64,000 bases of DNA from Rothia aeria (GTDB taxonomy: Bacteria; Actinomycetota; Actinomycetes; Actinomycetales; Micrococcaceae). Position numbers and translations under genes: made by a program. The notes beneath the pieces are model-generated. The model was not told where the DNA came from and did no database searches. It was given only the letters and a program-made list of their open reading frames with translations. Location: positions 2,480,001 through 2,544,000 of the forward strand of contig AP017895.1 of NCBI GenBank assembly GCA_002355935.1, read 5' to 3'. Below are positions 28,932-37,684 of the stretch, one piece after another; the stretch's first letter is position 1; every line of letters starts with the position of its first letter.

Positions 28932-30368
28932 CTAATTCAAGGTGTTCCTGCCGGTGCGCGGCAGCGGGTCTGTGCAGCAGAAGTAGTCGAACCAGGCACG
29001 CACCTGCTCTTCAGCGTCCCGCACCGGTTCAAAAGCAGCATGATCGTGCGGGACACAGGGCTGAGGCAAGGCGGCTGCCGCCTCGATGAGGGCCCGGGCA
29101 CATGGGGTGACCTCGCGGGTTTCTTCTTCGGTGAGCAGACGCGCCCCGCCCGGGGTTTCCTCGGTTGGCCCGCAGCCCGCAGCATCGGGGAAAACACTCA
29201 CGACGCTCTGCTCAAACACCGGGCTGCCCGCCGCGAGCTGCGCCTCAGCGAACGACACAGGCCCCAGAAACAGCGAACGCCCCAAAAGCGCCTGGCCCTG
29301 GAACTCGCAAGAATCCCAGCGGCCGCCCTCACAGTAGATGGAGCCGCCGAAATCCGCCTCGGCCCGGAACGTGCCCCTAAAATAGGCGGGCCCGTAATAG
29401 GCGCAGCCACTAAAATCTGCGCATCCAGCGGCCTCACCGCCGAATGATACAGAAGAATAAAACGTGCTGTCGGCTGCAGTAACACACCCGCCGTAGGTGC
29501 CGGTGCGGGCGACGGGCCCGTAGTGGGTGCACCCGCTGAATATGGAGTCGGCCATGTAGGTGCAGTCCTGGGCGTTGGCCCCCGCGCAGTACACGCTCCC
29601 GCTAAAGCAGGCGTCTGCCTCGTAGGTTGAACCGGCAAAACTCACGAACCCGCCATAATACGAGCCGCTAAAATCTGCTCCCACGGGCGCTGTCGCCTCG
29701 GGACAGGTGCCTGCACGGTAAGTGCACTCTTCAAACGACACACCCGTCTGCCCGCGGTACACCGAGTTACTGAAGGATGCCGCACCGCAGAACGTGGAAC
29801 CCGCGAATGTAAGCCGCCCGTCCCAGCAGCACCCGCTAAAATCCACCGTGTCAAAAAACTCTGCCCCCGAAAAGTCGAAGTCAAACCCCGACCAGGGCCC
29901 TGGGGTTGCCTCCCCACCGGCGGCCGCGTCCTCCAGCGGCTGAGGCTGGCGCACCCGCCCGCGAATCTCAGCCAGGATACGCGAACGCACCTGCGCCTCC
30001 GCCAGGTATTCGGCCTCATCAATGCGGTGTTGCCGTGCCATACCTGTATCCGATAACCGTTCGGGGGTGCTGGCGGGGGCTTGGGGGCAGTTTCGGGCCA
30101 GTGGGAAAGGCAGCCGCACATAGGCGCAGAGCATATCCACGATCGTTTGTGCCTGTTCCCGACCCACCGGCGCGGGTATGCTGGCGTCGGCTAACCATTC
30201 GTCGGCCAGCTGGGCAAGCACCCTCACCCCGCCAAGGCGCGTTATTGCTGATGCGTTCCCCAGCAGCTCCAGGGCCTTGAGGTAGTGGGTGCGGCGCCTA
30301 TCGTGTGCTGGGCCCCACCCGTGCGCGGTTGTTTCGGTGAGGTGCCCCTCCCCCTGTGTGCCCGTCAT
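28932..30368 (-). CDS. P1: 11-residue-repeat (Pentapeptide_3-like) protein
   Basis: 478 residues, intact. The N-terminal helical domain (YLKALELLGNASAITRLGGV, AQLADEWLADASI, MLCAYVRLPFPLA) ends with EAQVRSRILAEIRGRVR. PGPWSGFDFDFSG then opens the repeat domain. Repeats have Phe or Tyr at positions 1 and 6 of an 11-residue unit (FSGSYYGGFVS, FAGSTYEADAC, FSGSVYCAGAN). A short helical C-terminal domain (EEETREVTPCARALIEAAA) follows. No signal peptide. GGGAGA precedes ATG 30368. It is the leftmost array member, 78 bp after P2. Function unknown; the fold should be a right-handed beta-helix. Confidence 0.8.
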   Translation of the reverse strand: MTGTQGEGHLTETTAHGWGPAHDRRRTHYLKALELLGNASAITRLGGVRVLAQLADEWLADASIPAPVGREQAQTIVDMLCAYVRLPFPLARNCPQAPASTPERLSDTGMARQHRIDEAEYLAEAQVRSRILAEIRGRVRQPQPLEDAAAGGEATPGPWSGFDFDFSGAEFFDTVDFSGCCWDGRLTFAGSTFCGAASFSNSVYRGQTGVSFEECTYRAGTCPEATAPVGADFSGSYYGGFVSFAGSTYEADACFSGSVYCAGANAQDCTYMADSIFSGCTHYGPVARTGTYGGCVTAADSTFYSSVSFGGEAAGCADFSGCAYYGPAYFRGTFRAEADFGGSIYCEGGRWDSCEFQGQALLGRSLFLGPVSFAEAQLAAGSPVFEQSVVSVFPDAAGCGPTEETPGGARLLTEEETREVTPCARALIEAAAALPQPCVPHDHAAFEPVRDAEEQVRAWFDYFCCTDPLPRTGRNTLN

Positions 30369-30446
30369 GTATGTCTCCCAGGTTTATTGTTGCGGTATGC
30401 TCTTGCCCCGTGCCATGTGCTGACGCGTGTGGGTTTCTGCCCAGCT

Positions 30447-31646
30447 CTAGCGGGCGTTATGCACCTGCCGGATGCTGCTGACTTCCTCAATGAGCTCTCT
30501 CTGCTGCTGCCACTGAGTGTATTCTTCGCCGCTCACCCAGCGGGCCCCATCTGGCGGGGTGTTCGGGGCGGAGTCCAGGAACCTGTTTACGGTGCCATCG
30601 GCGAACACAGTCCCCTCGAAGTAGGGTTTGGTGCTGAACCGGGTGCCGCTAAAATCCGCACCACCCAGGTAGATGGAGCCGCCGAAATTCGTGGCTTCCC
30701 CACACACGCTCTTCGTGAAGGTGACTGGCCCGCCGTGCAGGCACTCGTAGAAGTCCGCACAGTCGTTGTAGGTGCACCCGCTGAAATCCACGGCTTGTGA
30801 ATAATAATTCATCTCAAGCTGAGCTGGCCCGTCATAAACACATTCGCTCAGGTTCACCTGCCCGAAGAAGAAACAGCCCTGAAAGAACACTCCCACGTAG
30901 GTGCACCCGCTCAGGTGGGCATCGCCTGCGAAGATAGCGCCGCTGAAGAAGGCCAGTTCGTTGTAGGTTGATTGTGTAAAACGCGCGGTGCCTAAGAATT
31001 TACACTCCGAAAAGTCTGCTTCTTTCTGGTAGGTGGAGCCTGAAAAGTCGGCGTCGGTGCAGTACACGGACCCATCGGTGCGCGCCTTATCACGGTAGGT
31101 ACACCCGGTGAAGGTGGCCCCCGCGCCCCAGTACGATTCGCTCAGGTATGCCGGGTAGAAAAAGTCGGCACCCGTAAAGTCAAAGGTAAGGTGCGACCAC
31201 CGGCCGGGTCGTAGTGCCTCCAGGGCCTCTTGCGGTGTATCACTTTCTGCTCTGCGCAGGTACTGCACACGCTCGTGGATACTGCCCAGAATATGCCCGC
31301 GCACCTGGGCCTCCTGCGCCAGGGCGTCCCTATCGGCACGGTACCGGGTGGGTTCTTGCTCGGCGGGCAGTTCGCGTACAGGGGTGCGGGTGAGCACATC
31401 GTACTCACCAGCAAGAGCATACGGGGAACGAATATATTCACACAATCGGTTAATAATGTGTTGAGCGTTGGTGTTACGGGTGTTTTCGTCCAGGGAGGTA
31501 TCCGCTAGGTACCCGTCGGCGAGCCCCACCAGCGTATCTACCGCAGCCCGCCGCTCAGCGAGGGCACCGTGGGCCAGCTGCTCCACAGCCAGAACGTAAT
31601 CGGCATTATCTTTAACGGGTGAAGCTGGTGAACTTGGTGAGGCCAT
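30447..31646 (-). CDS. P2: 11-residue-repeat (Pentapeptide_3-like) protein
   Basis: 399 residues, intact. N-terminal domain MASPSSPASPVKDNADYVLA, EQLAHGALAERRAAVDTLVG, then VRGHILGSIHERVQYLRRAE. The repeat domain begins at WSHLTFDFTGADFFYPAYLS and runs with units such as FSGSTYQKEAD, FSECKFLGTAR and LSGCTYVGVF. The C-terminal part is short (EEYTQWQQQRELIEEV). Its first 60 residues are nearly identical to those of P3, which points to a recent duplication. It has its own promoter-like TATGCT about 45 bp upstream. AGGATTAGAG precedes the ATG. Confidence 0.8.
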   Translation of the reverse strand: MASPSSPASPVKDNADYVLAVEQLAHGALAERRAAVDTLVGLADGYLADTSLDENTRNTNAQHIINRLCEYIRSPYALAGEYDVLTRTPVRELPAEQEPTRYRADRDALAQEAQVRGHILGSIHERVQYLRRAESDTPQEALEALRPGRWSHLTFDFTGADFFYPAYLSESYWGAGATFTGCTYRDKARTDGSVYCTDADFSGSTYQKEADFSECKFLGTARFTQSTYNELAFFSGAIFAGDAHLSGCTYVGVFFQGCFFFGQVNLSECVYDGPAQLEMNYYSQAVDFSGCTYNDCADFYECLHGGPVTFTKSVCGEATNFGGSIYLGGADFSGTRFSTKPYFEGTVFADGTVNRFLDSAPNTPPDGARWVSGEEYTQWQQQRELIEEVSSIRQVHNAR

Positions 31647-31684
31647 TCTCTAATCCTATGCGGTTAATACGGTGAACATTTGCC

Positions 31685-31699
31685 CCCTCAGCATACCCC
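31685..31699 (-). promoter_or_regulatory. Candidate -10 region of P2
   Basis: On the minus strand this reads GGGGTATGCTGAGGG, with TATGCT as a plausible -10 box about 45 bp before the P2 start. The same GTATGCT word occurs at nearly the same distance before P3 and P7, with a variant before P10. Confidence 0.5.
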
Positions 31700-31853
31700 A
31701 ACCGGCCTCGCACCACACCGGGCTCGGTCACCGTATAAACCGCGTGAGGACGGGACATTGAAGGTTCTGTGCGTACCGGAACTATGCGCCCGCAGCGTTC
31801 ATACGAGAGGCACCTGCCATGAGTGGCGTGCTGCCCGCAGCTGACGGTGCTGT

Positions 31854-33341
31854 TTATTCCCCGTCTCTGACCTGCTGCGACCATTCCCACAGGCTTTCAG
31901 TCGCCGCGCGCAGTTCATTACCGGCGGTCAGGAAGTTCATGTTCTCGCCCTCCCTGCCCTGCACTGTAGCGATCTGGTGGGGGATGGTGCTCAGCAGCGT
32001 GTGCGCCTGCGCCGTCCCATCAGCGGGAAGCAGACGCGCACCCGCCGGGGCCTGCGTCAGCTCTATTGCCGGGGCAGTATCCGGGTGCTGGTGCCCATCA
32101 CTCGGCTGATTCTTGTGCGGTAGTCGGGTGAGCACTCCGGGGGCGAACACCGCCTCTTCAAACGACGGCGCATCGCCTGTGAACCGTGCCCCCGCGAAAT
32201 CGACGTCCCCCAGGAACAGGGCGTTAGTGAAGCCAACGGCCCCTTCATACTCGCTCTCATCGCTGCGGTAGTTGCTGTAGAAGGAGCACGAATCGAAGTC
32301 GGCATCCGCCTCGCAGGTGATGTTTGAGAAGTTAGCGTCCGCCAAGAATACGGACTCGGCGAAGACTGCTTCCCCGGTGAACGAGCTGCCCCGCATGGCG
32401 GTGCCATCGTAAAAGATGCAATACTCGAAGAACGCCGTGTCCATCCATTGCACCGTTGAGAAATCGGTGTATGCGCAGAAGCAGCTTTTGGAGAAGTCGG
32501 CGGCTTCAGCAAAGACGCAGCAGCTGAAATTTACGGGGTGCTGCGGCCCGCCGCAGAAGACAGACACCCCAAAATCGGTGGGGCCGTAGAAGAGTGCCCG
32601 TGAGAAGTCGGCCGCGCCCCGGTAGGTGCTGGCCCCGAACTCTGCACCAGTCCGGTAGACGCTGCCGGTGTGGCGCACATCCTGGTGGTACACGCACTGC
32701 ACGAACCCGGCCCCCGAACGGTAGGTGGCGCCCTCAAAAGTGGCTTCCCCCTCGTAGAAGGATGAGGAGAAGTCAGCGGTCTCAGTAAAGGTGCACCCCG
32801 CGAAGCTCACTGTACGGCCCCAGTGTGAACCGGTGAAATCCACCGGGTGGCAGAAAGTAGCGCCCGTGAAATCAAAGACCAGGTGTGACCACGGGCCGGG
32901 GTTGTCTGCGCCTGCAGCGGGGTTTCGTACTCCCCACCAGCTCCCCCGGGTTCAGGCGCCACCGCACCCGCTGATGAATAGCCTCAAGGATATGCTGGCG
33001 CAGGGTACCCTCAGCACCCTCATTCACCTGCCCTTCACCGTGAGAGAATGACCGTTCTTTTTCGGGCGGGTTCTCCCCGTGTTTCTTGGGTTTTCCGTCT
33101 CTTGTTCAGACGGTAATGGGGTGCGAATATACGCGCATAATGCGTCAGCCGCCCCCTGGGCGGCGGCATCCCGCTCCGCCGCGCTGATTGTGGCATTAGA
33201 CAGCCAGTCGTCGGCGAGCCCCACCAGCGTATCCGCCGCAGCCCGCCGCTCAGCGAAGGCGCCGTGGGCCAGCTGCTCTACAGCCAGAATGTAGTCGGTA
33301 TTGTCTTTCATGGGTGACGTTGGTGCACTCGGTGAGGCCAT
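31854..33341 (-). CDS. P3: 11-residue-repeat protein (frame broken three times)
   Basis: ATG 33341 (AGGAG upstream) opens MASPSAPTSPMKDNTDYILA, almost the same start as P2. One base added at each of 33088-33090 (GGG), 32943-32947 (C5) and 32932-32935 (C4) joins this helical domain to PGPWSHLVFDFTGATFCHPV and the repeat domain (VDFTGSHWGRTVSF, FSSSFYEGEAT, FEGATYRSGAG). The restored protein is about 496 residues and ends with a helical segment (LRAATESLWEWSQQVRDGE). It is the member next to the inserted envelope genes. Confidence 0.75.
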
Positions 33342-33815
33342 TCTCGCTCCTGCACGGTGATGGGACGGGTAATGTGCCCCCTTAGCATACCCTACCCGCC
33401 CCCGTACCACGTCTGGGCCGGTCACCGCACAAACCGTGAGACAGAACAGCAGAGCCACCGGCCGCAGCCCACCATGAACACGCTCATGCACCCACACCAT
33501 GGGTGAACAGGTACACCACACGGCAGAACATGCACCCAACGGGACAAAAAACACCCCGAGACTCGCACCTAAGCTTATGAGCCGTTCAACCAGCAGGCAT
33601 ACCAATATGCCGGGGTGAAATACTTTTCTGGGCACAAAACCCGCATAATCAGCAGCACCCCAAAACACCCACTAGCAAACAATCACATGAAAAGCACCAG
33701 GAAAATAGGTTAGTATTATTTTAGCGTCTAAATTGCAGAATTCACTATTTCCCTCGCCACTGGCAGTGGGGCATTTCCGGTGGTTTCATATTCAATACGT
33801 TGAGGGAGCTAACAA
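33342..33815. other. 474-bp intergenic region P3 / TadE-like gene
   Basis: Divergent region. The left third holds the P3 promoter. The right third (33690-33815) is AT-rich with GAGGGAG just before the TadE-like start. No gene recognised between them. Confidence 0.45.
33378..33394 (-). promoter_or_regulatory. Candidate -10 region of P3
   Basis: Minus strand reads TAGGGTATGCTAAGGGG, about 44 bp before the P3 start. The surrounding 130 bp also align by eye with the region upstream of P2 (for example GTGGT-CG-GG-CGG about 17 bp further upstream in both). Confidence 0.5.
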
Positions 33816-34313
33816 GTGCAGTATCTAGGCAGAGCACGGAAAAACACTACCGCTGCTGACAATACTGGCACCCAAGACACGGTGAAGAAAGAAGAAGGCA
33901 GTGTTGTTCCCCTAATTGCCGGGCTATGCGCGCTGCTTCTGCTCATTGGGTCAGTGACGCTAGCGATCACCGGCGCGCACGTACAGACCCAGCGGCTCAC
34001 TGATTTCGCAGACGCCCAAGCCTCAGCAGTAGCGCGGCGGTTACAACAGGAACAGAGAATGGTGGGTGTAGGAAACGGCGTTTCTGGTGCTCGTGGGTAT
34101 GAGTATGCTGCCGAGTATTTAGCTGCCAGTGGGGCGAGCCGGGAGTTTGAGAATCTCAGGATTGATTCGGTCGAAGTTGCTGATGGAGATACGGTACGTG
34201 TTCGGTTAAGCGGACGGATTCACCCACCGCTAGTGAGTATTGTGGTGCCTGATGGTATTGAGGTGAGCGCGTATTCAAGCGCCCGATTGAATACGTTACA
34301 GCCAGCCTCTTAG
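33816..34313 (+). CDS. TadE/TadG-like membrane protein
   Basis: 165 residues, GTG start preceded by GAGGGAG. A short basic N-terminus leads to EEGSVVPLIAGLCALLLLIG and one hydrophobic helix, the arrangement of TadE-like proteins whose Glu follows a prepilin-like cleavage region. Then come TQRLTDFADAQASAVARRLQ and a small extracytoplasmic beta domain (ADGDTVRVRLSGRIHPPLVS). TadE/TadG proteins are minor components of Flp-type pili or associated with their export machinery, but no tadA, tadB or tadC is in the window. Confidence 0.6.
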   Translation: MQYLGRARKNTTAADNTGTQDTVKKEEGSVVPLIAGLCALLLLIGSVTLAITGAHVQTQRLTDFADAQASAVARRLQQEQRMVGVGNGVSGARGYEYAAEYLAASGASREFENLRIDSVEVADGDTVRVRLSGRIHPPLVSIVVPDGIEVSAYSSARLNTLQPAS

Positions 34314-34387
34314 ATCAGTTAGGTAGTTTTGGTTTTGTTGTAAGAATAGCTTGATGGGTAGACAGTGCCTAGTAGGCTAACAAATGT

Positions 34388-34426
34388 AAAAAGGAGGTGC
34401 CCCACAAAGTAGGGTACCTCCTTTTT
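34388..34426. terminator. Bidirectional terminator
   Basis: AAAAAGGAGGT (34388-34398) pairs with ACCTCCTTTTT (34416-34426) with a largely paired centre, giving a T-run on both strands. It separates the TadE-like gene from the oppositely directed secreted-protein gene. Confidence 0.92.
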
Positions 34427-34469
34427 ATGGTGTTCTTTTTCTTAGCTATGTGTGCTACCAGGTATATTT

Positions 34470-35546
34470 TTAGCTTTTAGCCGCGTTCTCGGCTGCGGGG
34501 TTTTTACCACGTTCAGTATCACCCACGCCAGCATTATCTTTATGCCATTGCTGCCCAGTAAACGGATCAGGATGAGCAAGCTTCGGATTCGGATTATTAT
34601 AATCCGGATGATTCTTATTCATCGGACACGCCCAAGCATACGGATCTTCACGGCAGTCTTTCGCGACATTATGCACATCAATTTCCCACACTCGAAGCAA
34701 CATCGCTTCACTACGCATCTCGGTAGTACCAGCCACCATCCACGGGCCGTTGTCACCTATCCGATACCGGGCCTGATACACCACAGTCACGTACGAGTGG
34801 AAGTTGCCCGCTTTTTCAAACTGGTACGAGGTAGAGGTCTTGGTATAGTTCTTCTCGCTCTCATCCCACCGAGTTCCAGGGGCACCAGCAGAAGAAGTAG
34901 TACGTACGGCCCCATTACCATAAGTGTACTGATAGCTAACGGGTATTACCTGGATCGTAACTTTTTCATCAAGAATTGTTGTTTCTTTGGTCTGCACCCC
35001 TGCCTGAGTAACATAATAATTAATATTCAGATCGGTATAAGCATGCAACCCGAAATCATTATGCAGAACGGGTTTAGAAATATCTAACGAGTCCAGACCG
35101 TCTCGTACCCGGGCCGCGATTTGTTGCTGACGACTAATCGCATTACCAGTATCTGAAGCGGCAGGTTTCTCGGTGCACCCATAATCCGGTGTTACATTTT
35201 CACCCGCCATCTCTAAAGCTGGCTGTAAGGAACAACGTAGGATACCTGCTATTGCTCCCCCTTCGGCTTCTTCTGGTGCAGCTTGCTGTCCATTGTCTGG
35301 AGCGTTCTGCCTACCCGGAACACCCTGTCCAGCAGGAACAGCACCTTGACCTTGAGTAGGCGCAACAATTACAACATTATAGTTATGTTCTTGGCCAGCC
35401 TTGATTTTGCTAGAAGTTACGGTAAATTTACCATTACCAACAGTTCCAGAGCTACTAGCCTCATCAGCTACTGCTCCTACGCCTTGTAAGTTTAACGCAA
35501 GGGAGATAGCAGCTATTATCGCCAAATTTTTACGATATCTTAACAT
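34470..35546 (-). CDS. Secreted protein of unknown function
   Basis: About 358 residues. ATG 35546 follows GGGAAGAGG. A Sec signal peptide is clear (MLRYRKNLAIIAAISLALNL, cleavage near VGAVADEA). The mature part has a Gly/Gln/Pro-rich linker (about residues 70-95), a Cys pair (RCSLQ, DYGCTE) and a second pair near the C-terminus (KDCREDPYAWACPM). Strands rich in Tyr and Thr lie between. I do not recognise a family. Base composition is more AT-rich than the rest of the window. The start overlaps the restored end of the upstream lipoprotein gene, so the two are coupled. Confidence 0.65.
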   Translation of the reverse strand: MLRYRKNLAIIAAISLALNLQGVGAVADEASSSGTVGNGKFTVTSSKIKAGQEHNYNVVIVAPTQGQGAVPAGQGVPGRQNAPDNGQQAAPEEAEGGAIAGILRCSLQPALEMAGENVTPDYGCTEKPAASDTGNAISRQQQIAARVRDGLDSLDISKPVLHNDFGLHAYTDLNINYYVTQAGVQTKETTILDEKVTIQVIPVSYQYTYGNGAVRTTSSAGAPGTRWDESEKNYTKTSTSYQFEKAGNFHSYVTVVYQARYRIGDNGPWMVAGTTEMRSEAMLLRVWEIDVHNVAKDCREDPYAWACPMNKNHPDYNNPNPKLAHPDPFTGQQWHKDNAGVGDTERGKNPAAENAAKS

Positions 35547-36320
35547 TGGCAAACCTCTTCCCAACCACCAGCCAACCATCCTGAGGATGAAAAATCACAC
35601 TTACCTCAATCATTTTCCGATTATCATCAGAATGGTCAGTGTTGCTTATTTTATGATTATAAGGATCATAAACCACAGTGTTCCGGGTTTCTATATGGGT
35701 TAATATTTTATACTCTTTTCTTTATCGCTTTTATGAAATGTCTCTTCGTGAATAGTGATATTACGTAGCCCACCAGCAATCCACCCCTCATTATTATGAT
35801 ACAAATCGTGAACCCATTGTATTGATTTTGTATCGTGTTCATCTGCTTTTGAGGTTGTATTAGCCCATGGCACCGCATCACCGGTCTGAATGGAATAATT
35901 ATGCGCCGCCACCCAATAATTAAGGAACTTCACCACACCCTCCACCGTCTCCACATTCATCCCCGCCGGCTCCTTAGGCTTCGGAACATTCTGCGCAGGA
36001 CCATGCTCATCCGCAGCACGGTACTCACCCTCAGGGGCCTTCGACCCACCCGAATACCCCTTCACAATAGTCTCCCCACCAGATGACGGAGCCGCAGAAG
36101 GACCCTCCGACACCGACGACGAAGGCGAATCACTAACACTGGCCTCAGCCTCACTACCCGAAACACCACCATCAGAAGAAACCGACGACGAAGACCCCGA
36201 CTGCCCCTCAGCATTACCAGCACCACCACACGCCGCAAGACCCAGTGACCCTAACCCCACACCAGCGAGCAACAGCGCACGACGACGCGGAACAATACGG
36301 CCAGTGTTTGGTTCTACCAT
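35530..36320 (-). CDS. DUF6318-like lipoprotein (frame broken by one base)
   Basis: A signal peptide with lipobox (LGSLGLAACGG) is followed by a Ser/Gly-rich linker and a domain that matches DUF6318 by eye (YRAADEHGPAQNVPKPKEP, VVKFLNYWVAAHNYSIQTGD). As given it stops at 35700. One base added in the TTTT run 35716-35719 continues it as EYKILTHIETRNTVVYDPYN... to MIEVSVIFHPQDGWLVVGKR, ending at 35530 and overlapping the next gene by 17 bp. About 263 residues. ATG 36320 is chosen, with AAGGAGAG about 12 bp upstream. Extracytoplasmic, membrane-anchored; function unknown. Confidence 0.72.
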
Positions 36321-36779
36321 CACGAGAGTTCTCTCCTTCATCAACACTAGAAGGCCCCGTGCACAACAGGCGGCAGAAAATACACCCACATCATCTGGCC
36401 CGGAAGCGCCTCAATCTTATTGGTTCAATGTGAATACGTACCCTTAGACTACGGGCTGAGACTCAACAAATCAAGGCTCAGTGGATGTAACACGCCCAAA
36501 AAGTATATTTATTGTGGTAGCTGCTGTTAGTGTGTTTTTCTTTCCTCCCGTATAGCAGCCTGCTAAGGCAAGGGAGTAACGGTTTCAATATTTTCAGGGG
36601 TATTCGGGGAGGAAAATCTTCTGTTCCCTCACCAGCAGATATGCCAGGGAGGCGTTCTATGGTGAATAGTCTGCTATTTGCTTTATAGCCCCTGTTTGTG
36701 CTCAGATAAATACAGCAAATCACCTTAGGCCCGCCCGGCTTCGCCCCTAACGGGCACTGACCGAAAGACACAACCACAC
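36321..36779. other. 459-bp divergent intergenic region
   Basis: Lies between the DUF6318-like and SAF-domain genes. Apart from presumed promoters I see nothing: short open frames lack family similarity or ribosome-binding sites. Confidence 0.45.
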
Positions 36780-37559
36780 ATGAGCAGCAACCTCCCAGAC
36801 GGTACCTTGAAACCAGCGTTCGCTGAGCAGCCCGAGACCTCAGCCCGCCTTCGACGCCCAGGTTTGAAAGATCCCAAATTTATTGTTGGTATCCTGCTGG
36901 TTCTGGTTTCTCTTGTTGGTACTATTGCGGTTATCCAGCTGAATAACCGCAGCACCCAGTACTATATAGCGAAGAATGACATCCCGATTGGGGAGAAAAT
37001 CTCGACCGATAAGCTCACTCCTGTTGAGGCTAACCTGGGGTCTGCCTCCCAAAACTATCTCACTGCTGAAGAAGTGCAAAAAGGTGATTTAACGGCTGTT
37101 CGGCTTATCCCTGCGGGCGAGGTGGTCAGCAAAAACTCTGCCAGCAATAATGTGCGGGAAAACCGTCGGCTTGTGACCGTTAAGGTAGACCGGGGTCTAG
37201 CTACTAACCTCAAAGCGGGTGACCATGTAGATATATGGGCTTCAAACAGCACCCTCTCTGTAGGTTCACAGCCCTCCTCTGCACAGAAAAAGCCGCAAGA
37301 CGACAAAAATAATGGTGGGTCTCAGGGGTCGTCTTCTGCGGACGGCAGGGGAAACAGCGAAATCTCCGACGACTCAACCCCCATTGCGAAAGACGCTGAG
37401 ATCTCGAATATCTCGGTCGAAGAAAACGTGCTCGGTTCCAACGGCAAAGCCACCGTGCAGCTATGGGTAGCGTCCAATTCTCTCTACCCCGTCATACAGG
37501 CGGACTCGACCAACGCAAAAATCTCTCTCGTGCCCATAGCACTCGGCGAGAAAAAGTAA
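36780..37559 (+). CDS. SAF-domain (CpaB/RcpC-like) membrane protein
   Basis: 259 residues. A cytoplasmic N-terminus of about 36 residues precedes one membrane helix (FIVGILLVLVSLVGTIAVIQ). The SAF domain follows: YYIAKNDIPIGEKISTDKLT, then IPAGEVVSKNSASN, and RRLVTVKVDRGLATNLKAGD. A disordered Ser/Asn/Gly segment (about residues 165-205) interrupts the last part. CpaB/RcpC proteins act in the Flp pilus channel. Together with the TadE-like gene it hints at a pilus or secretion function, but no motor genes are nearby. Confidence 0.7.
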   Translation: MSSNLPDGTLKPAFAEQPETSARLRRPGLKDPKFIVGILLVLVSLVGTIAVIQLNNRSTQYYIAKNDIPIGEKISTDKLTPVEANLGSASQNYLTAEEVQKGDLTAVRLIPAGEVVSKNSASNNVRENRRLVTVKVDRGLATNLKAGDHVDIWASNSTLSVGSQPSSAQKKPQDDKNNGGSQGSSSADGRGNSEISDDSTPIAKDAEISNISVEENVLGSNGKATVQLWVASNSLYPVIQADSTNAKISLVPIALGEKK

Positions 37560-37575
37560 CTGTCTGTTTGTGAGG

Positions 37576-37606
37576 CGCCCGCACCGGAAAGTGCGGGCGT
37601 TTTCCT
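37576..37606 (+). terminator. Intrinsic terminator
   Basis: CGCCCGCAC (37576-37584) pairs with GTGCGGGCG (37591-37599), followed by TTTTCCTTT. It ends the SAF-domain gene and faces the end of P4. Confidence 0.9.
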
Positions 37607-37684
37607 TTCGCCTATTCATCTTACGGGGATGCTCAGCGCGCTTGTGCATTTAGGTGCGGCCGTGTTCCACGTCCCGCCAGTCGG

